Positions 48,940 through 55,000 of a DNA stretch of 55,000 nt are shown piece by piece. Source of the DNA: Botryococcus braunii (lineage: Eukaryota; Chlorophyta; Trebouxiophyceae). The stretch lies in contig KV908347.1 of assembly GCA_002005505.1 (NCBI GenBank), positions 721,946 through 776,945 of the forward strand. The letters are read 5' to 3'. The notes under the pieces are model-generated. The model searched no databases. It was not told the DNA's origin and saw nothing but the letters and a program-made list of their open reading frames with translations. Every line of letters starts with the position of its first letter. The first letter of the stretch is position 1. The position numbers and the translations under genes were made by a program.

Positions 48940-49605
48940 CCCAAGGGGGGCCCCATGTCCCCGGTGTGGTTAGGAGATGGATCGCTGGGGTAATCATGCG
49001 GTCCAGTGTCGGGTTGGTCGTAGGGTGGCGGTCACCTTTTGTCATAATGCGGTACGGGATCTGCTGTTTCGGATAGGAAAGGAGGTGGAGGCTGTCGTCA
49101 CCCGGGAACCTCCACTCCCGGTTCGGGTTGTGGGTTTTGAGACGTGTAGGCCGAACTTGGACTTTCTTGACTGGGATGGGGGGCGGGATCTGTATATCAA
49201 TGTTGTGGGGAATTCTCCAGTCGCTCCCTCTTATTGGGCTGGTGGTGGGGGTTTTGTGGCGGGTGGGGCTGTGGCACGGGCGGCGGCTGGCAAGTTGGCC
49301 TCGTACAGGGAGGTTCTACTTAGGCAGGCACCACATGTCGTTTTCCGCCCTTTCGCGTTTGAGACATTTGCGGGGTTTTATACGGCGGCGGAGGAGTTCT
49401 TGAAGCGGCTCCAAAACTTGGTTAATCAGGCGCTAGTTGCGCATGAAGCCTTGTATGGTTTTCTACGCATAGGCAGGTGAGCTTTACGAATGCCCGGGCC
49501 GTTGGGCGGCAATTGGCGGCGCAGCTTCCTTATGGGGGGGTTGATGTTCGAGTTAAGGGTTGTGAGGTTTTTGTAGTGAGGGGGTTGTGCTTTCCTCTTT
49601 TGTAA
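48940..49605 (+). pseudogene. 3' tail of a LINE-type non-LTR retrotransposon
   Basis: It matches the conserved C-terminus of algal and animal LINE ORF2 proteins. A zinc finger reads CPRCG and then GNHAVQC and CHN. Next comes a restriction-like or accessory segment (DWDGGRDLYINVV), then an Ala-rich helix and the characteristic FRPFAFETFAGF. A TAG lies at 48971-48973 inside the finger. A frameshift near 49470 is needed to reach the last part (VSFTNARAVGRQLAAQLPYG), which ends at TAA 49603-49605. No RT is present, so it is a 5'-truncated copy, as is typical of LINEs. It runs straight on from the ankyrin pseudogene. Confidence 0.72.
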
Positions 49606-50612
49606 TCATTCAATACCAAAGGAAAAATTACCACTAGGGCTTCAGAATGGTGGAGACTGATGTCACAGTGTTTGGCGACTGTCTCCGGCCCGGAGACTCC
49701 GGGTACTGCCGGACCGGCGGTCGCCGGCAGTGCGCCGGTCCCCGGGGCGGAACGTCCGCGCGCCGATCCCCGACATCGATACATCTCGGATCTGAAACTC
49801 GTTCCACATTGCCGCAACTCTGCCAGGCAGACGGAAGCTATACTGGAAAAGCTTCGAAAAAAAATCCTAAAGATTCTGCACTTACTCTGCTCTTCAACAC
49901 AGATCATTCAGAGTAGCCTTCGCGCCAGGAACAGGTTGTTCCCCACAAGCCGCGACAACTTGGTCATGTCAACACTTTGAAGGGTTGGATCATGTTTCGA
50001 CTGCCTAAATATGGTCGAAATCACCCGCTTAACTGTTTTCAAAAGCAGCACAAAGATATCCAACGATCATGAGGTGTGTTGATTTCCCCTTCCCTCTCTT
50101 TTCCTTATAAATGCCGAACGGCTGAGGGCTCCATCATTACTTGCTTTCACCTCAACGCTCATAGCAAGACCTTTCTTATGGTGTCAGAAACGGTGTCAGA
50201 TAGACAGAGGTGGCAAGAAGGCATGTATGCACCAGGGAGATAGAGGTGTCGCAAAGACAGAGGTGGCAGCAAGGGAGAGGTGTCTCCGTGTTCTCTCCAG
50301 GCTGCACATCCCATTCAAGTACAAAATGCAGACTTTAAGGGTTCTTTGCCTGGGCTTAAGACCTCTTTCTCTCGAGGACAGGTTGTTGTCAGATCCTGCT
50401 CATTTTGACCTGCTCTTGATTCTGAAATCATTGCGGTTTTGATGGGCTTGTGCTTGATGTGGTTGCTATTCAGGCAAGTACCAAAGGTGTTGTGCGAGGT
50501 TCCCTCATCAAGAGACTCGATCTCATGGCCAGGCAGGTGCGTACTCCTTCAACCACCATCATAGTTGTTCTGCTCGTCCTTCTTGCTTTTAGTTGCTTCT
50601 TGTCACTCACGT

Positions 50613-50614
<2 letters not shown>

Positions 50615-50680
<66 letters not shown>
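50615..50680 (+). repeat. CA microsatellite, about 33 units
   Basis: The homologous site in copy A (34358-34375) has only about 9 units, so the tract expanded or contracted after duplication. It lies about 470 bp before the F-box/LRR start codon. Confidence 0.95.
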
Positions 50681-50684
<4 letters not shown>

Positions 50685-51149
50685 GCGCGCGCGCCCATGC
50701 ACATGCACTCATGCAGGCATGCGGGCGGAAGGGAAGAGGTAGGGAAGGGGGGGGGAGATGGAGGGAGGAGCGCAGAATGCAAGGTGTAGCATATGTTCCC
50801 AAGATATCGCTTCAACGTACTGATATGTATACATTAGTGCATCCCTCCATATGTACATATATTTTTACCATCTTGACCCCTTTCCATACACACAGACATG
50901 TATGAACGCAGCGAGCACGTGCGCACAATACTCACACAGGCATGCCCGCACGCACGCATGCATTCACACTTCAAACCCTGGCTAGAACACCTGCGCACAG
51001 TTGTTTCCACCGTACATGCATATGTGAATTTGGGGCGGCATGGGAAAACCCTGTGAGAGCACAGCGACCCAGACCGCACTCCTCAAGGCTCATGAAAGAA
51101 CACAGCCCTTTGTTGCCTTCCGTCTGTTAACAAACGCCCGTGCTCTTTC

Positions 51150-52771
51150 ATGGTACCAGATCCCGATGGGAGGCCACTCCCTGTGGGGGGCCGGGTTTCC
51201 TGTAGGGGAATAGAGGCGTTGCCGCAGGACCTGCTTGTCAAAATACTGGCCAGCTTGGAAAGGCGGGTCCTCCGGACAGCCCGCCTTGTGTGCAGAGCTT
51301 TCCGCACAGCGTCCATCCCCTGCGTCACATACTTGACATACAACTGCGACTCCAAGATGGATGAAGTCTTCGGCAACCATTTGTTATACTGCCTCCGAGT
51401 ATTCACATGCGCCGTTGACCTTGTCCTGTACGGCTCCCCGCAACGCGTCGTGGACATGCTGCAGGAGCCCGGGGTCCTGCCCAGGGCTCCTGCCTTTCAG
51501 GTCACCAGGAGTGGGAGAACGACGGAGCGGCATCGAGTATTGGCGACCTGGTTGCCTTGCTGCCTGCGGCCACTCACCTCACACACATGGGGGCTTCGCC
51601 GTTGTTCCTCACATCCGTCAAGGCTGCGGCCCACCTGGCTCGCGCCCTCGCGGCATGTCCCGCCCTGGAGCAGCTGCACCTCGGCTCGCCCTTCCCCGCC
51701 CGCGGCGTCTTCGGGACCCGCGCACCGCTCAGGGAGGTTCTGCGCAAGCGCACTCTACGGGACTTCCTCTGCGGCGGGATGCGCGACGACGAGGGGCTAT
51801 GGACAGGCGTGATGGCGGACCTAGCCCGCCTGACCCACCTGCAAGCTCTGGAGGAGGTGCCCCTGCGCAGCCGGGCTGACTGCGAGGCCCTGGCGGCGCA
51901 CACGCAGCTCACGCGCCTCGCGGTGAGTGCGCCGGATCACGACTCGGTGCCGCTCGCACTGCTTTCCCGCCTTTCCGCCCTGCAGGTGCTAAGGCTGCAG
52001 GTGGGGAACCTCTCCCCGTGCAAGCTGGTGGAGCTGGTCGCGCCCATGGCCTCCCTGCGCAGCCTGTGGGTGGCGTGTGAGATTTACGACCCCGACTTGT
52101 CGCAGATGGACGGCCTCTTGGCCTCTCTCCCGGTGCTCACAGAGCTCATGGGCGTTTCCATCTGCGCGCCCGCGAGCACGATCCTCCCGGACGGTACCCG
52201 CCCGAATGGCTTTGCGGGTTTAAGACGGCTCAGCCTGCACCTGGACCTTGACGGCGCAAGGGAGTGCGGGAACTTCGCCGCGGCCCTGGAGGGGCTCGAG
52301 TCCCTGGATCTCACCTGTAACAGCATCACCTGGCACAACGTCGCGCGGCAGCTGCCCCCCATGCCGCACCTCACAGAGCTGAAGATTTGCGCGCTCCCTC
52401 CAGAGCCTTTGGGGAACCCATCTGCTCGGTTCCTTGCGGGGCTGCCGCGGCTCCGGCGCCTCGATTTGCAGAACGTCCTGGACGCGAGCCGCTGGGATGA
52501 GGAAGTGCTGTACATCGCCGCGCTGACGGAGCTGAGGGAGCTCGGGATAAGTTTTATCCGGTGGTGGGAGCACGGTAACCCCCTCATGTGGACACAGGTC
52601 CAGCCTCTGACGGCCCTCCGCCAGCTGGATGTCATCAAGGTGCCTGACCTGTGGTACGCCGGCTTATACGACATTGCATTCTGCAACGTCATGAAGCAAG
52701 TCCGACAGGAAATGGGCTACCCGTCTGCAAGGATTTTGCAGTACCCCTGCTGCATTAGGTGGAGTGGGTGA
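51150..52771 (+). pseudogene. F-box/LRR protein, copy B (frameshifted)
   Basis: ATG at 51150 opens a frame with the F-box IEALPQDLLVKILASLERRV and TARLVCRAFR, about 25 residues in. At 51487-51510 the sequence differs from copy A by small gains and losses and the frame shifts. The original reading (HQEWENDGAASSIGDLVALL) resumes in another frame and runs through the LRR region (LARLTHLQALEEVPLRSRAD, FAGLRRLSLHLDLDG, LPRLRRLDLQNV) to TGA 52769-52771. Its stop differs from A because the TAA is missing and reading enters the repeat behind the gene. With one lesion only, a sequencing error or an unseen intron is possible. Function would be substrate recognition in an SCF ligase, inferred from the family. 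Confidence 0.75.
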
Positions 52772-53345
52772 GGCGTTGGGGTCTTGTAGTTTCAAACCTG
52801 ATGCATTCCATGGAGTGGCTGATGCATTAGGGTGTGTATTAGTATACCCTAATGCACACTACATGGGGTGGGTGAGACATCAGGGTGTCCTAGGTTTGCA
52901 TCTGACGCACTACATCGAGTAGTAATGCTTTCGCATTACACCTCTTGCATTTTATGGACTGCATTACTGCGTCCAGGCTTTGTATCACCCCTGATGTGTT
53001 ATATGGGAGTGAATTGGTGCATCAGGGGTTTGTTTTCCACATGATGCATTGCATGATTTGCATGGTTTGCGGTGCGGTTATTAGGGCACCGTATCACACC
53101 TGATCCATGTGCATTGAGCATCAGGGGTTTCATCCTGCACCAGATGTCTTATATGGACCGCATCTATGCATGAGGGTTAGTATCACACCTGATGCGCTAC
53201 ATGAAGTGCATTGATGCTTTGGCGGGAATCGTATCACACCTGATGCACTACATGGATTGCATTGATGCAGTGGTCGGTTTCGTATTACACCCAATGCATC
53301 AAACGCAGTGCATTGATACACGACGGTTTTGTACTACATCCGATG
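52772..53345 (+). repeat. degenerate tandem repeat behind F-box/LRR copy B
   Basis: The same GATGCATTACATGGA and CATCAGGGGTTTCGTAT phrases as behind copy A, at irregular spacing of about 65-75 bp. It is longer than in A. Confidence 0.8.
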
Positions 53346-53931
53346 CGCTCCTAACAGCAGAAGCTTGTATAGGCGCCTGGCTGCTTGCCTGTGTAATTTT
53401 TGGGCTGTGCAGCCTCTGGATGTGCCCCGGATTTTGGGGAGGCGATTAGGCAGGAATGTGTCCGTCGGCTGGTCGTCCTTTCCGGGGGTGGAAATCTTGT
53501 CATATAGAAGAGTACCATACCTGAAGTGTGTCACAATAAGTGAAGTGTATCACAATAAGTGAAGTGTTTCATACTGAGGGAACTTGCTCGTACTGATTGA
53601 AGCGTATCTTACCCTATAATAGTGTATCTAGTGTATCTTACCCTATAGTAGTGTATCTTACCCTATATCTTTCCGTATTACCTAGCTAGATCCTTGTGTC
53701 GTACTGTTTGAAGTGTATCTTACCTAACATCCTTGTGTCGTAGGCGTCAACACCCGACCAATGCATAGTACAGCTAGGCCCCCGGGTATTTGTTTAGCCT
53801 TTTAAGCTGACTGCGTAAATCCAGCGTACGAGACAGAGGCTGCACACGATAGTGAAACTTCTCTTTCTTTCTTTTTCCCTTTCTTGCCCCGTCTCCCCCC
53901 GTTTTTTTTTGGGGGGGGGGGGTGGGGGGGT
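53346..53931. other. no gene; short repeated phrases
   Basis: Duplicated non-coding sequence. GTGTATCTTACCCTATA recurs near 53600-53670. A T run and G run lie at 53901-53930. Confidence 0.55.
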
Positions 53932-54075
53932 CATTGCAATGTCAGTTGAGAGCGTCTCAGGGGAAATCACTTGGCAAGTCATTGCAATGTCAATTGAGAG
54001 CGGCCCAGGGGGCATCACTTGGCAAGTCATTGCAATGTCATTTGAGAGAGTTTCGGGAGGATGTGGCGCTGCCCG
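53932..54075 (+). repeat. 48-bp tandem repeat, three units
   Basis: CATTGCAATGTCA starts units at 53932, 53980 and 54028, exactly 48 bp apart. Copy A has a single unit at about 37415. Confidence 0.93.
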
Positions 54076-54299
54076 GCAAATACCGCCAGTGACCTACTTC
54101 CAGACACTCAATTCTGTCTGTACTGAAAGTCCGCCACGTTTCTTGCAGCAGCGTCCCCCCTAGGGCGGGAGATGCGTTAAGCGATGTCCACTTAGAATAT
54201 GTGCCCTGTGTCCCACGATGGCAAAGGAAAAGGTAGCTTCCCTTCGCAGTGGTCGCTGTTTCGGCTTGTGTAGGCAACCACGGGGGTTTTGTGCGTCAA

Positions 54300-55000
<701 letters not shown>

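Larger units (their letters stand above)
49770..54135 (+). repeat. segmental duplication, copy B
   Basis: Direct-orientation counterpart of 33600-37540, about 16 kb downstream. It is slightly longer than A, partly from an expanded CA tract and extra 48-bp units. A GC-rich, self-complementary patch (49675-49790) marks its left edge, as in A. Confidence 0.88.

Overview
The window is nuclear DNA of a eukaryote, most likely a green alga or another alga-like protist; I cannot fix the species. The grounds are Ty1/copia and chromodomain Ty3/gypsy retrotransposons, a LINE tail, F-box/leucine-rich-repeat and ankyrin-like genes of the kind expanded in algae, consensus-like GT-AG splice sites, long CA/CT/GA microsatellites, and the absence of any operon-like gene packing. 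Gene density is very low and about half of the window is mobile DNA.

Layout. 1-6438 is gene-poor: a 41-bp minisatellite that ends in a 101-bp palindrome (2070-2457), and a possible minus-strand gene at 3.3-5.1 kb. 6439-26939 is a nest of three Ty1/copia retrotransposons, all read on the minus strand. Copia-1 (6439-26939) sits inside a CA/CT/C microsatellite. Copia-2 (9954-24290, target duplication GTTAA) sits inside the gag of Copia-1. Copia-3 (12744-19755, target duplication CACTC) sits inside the integrase-RT spacer of Copia-2. Copia-3 has one uninterrupted 1737-codon gag-pol. Copia-2 has one stop and one frameshift, plus an extra 174-codon ORF ahead of gag. Copia-1 has lost its whole reverse transcriptase and most of RNase H. 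In all three the two LTRs differ at only one or two positions that I can see, so the nest is young.

27-33.5 kb is gene-poor and microsatellite-rich. 33.6-37.5 kb and 49.8-54.1 kb are two direct copies of one segmental duplication, each with an F-box/LRR gene and a degenerate tandem repeat behind it; each gene copy is damaged in a different place. 38289-44612 is a solo LTR related to Copia-3, split by a chromodomain Ty3/gypsy element (38897-44514) with two identical 165-bp LTRs but a badly broken pol. 45158-45285 is a long foldback. 47.1-49.6 kb holds an ankyrin-like gene, a broken paralogue of it and the 3' tail of a LINE. The window ends in CT, CA and TG microsatellites.

The features I find most worth following are the unexplained ORF in front of gag in Copia-2, the paired hairpin modules inside the LTRs (identical 328-bp spacing in two families), the half-tRNA primer sites of Copia-2 and Copia-3, and the RT-less but recently moved Copia-1.
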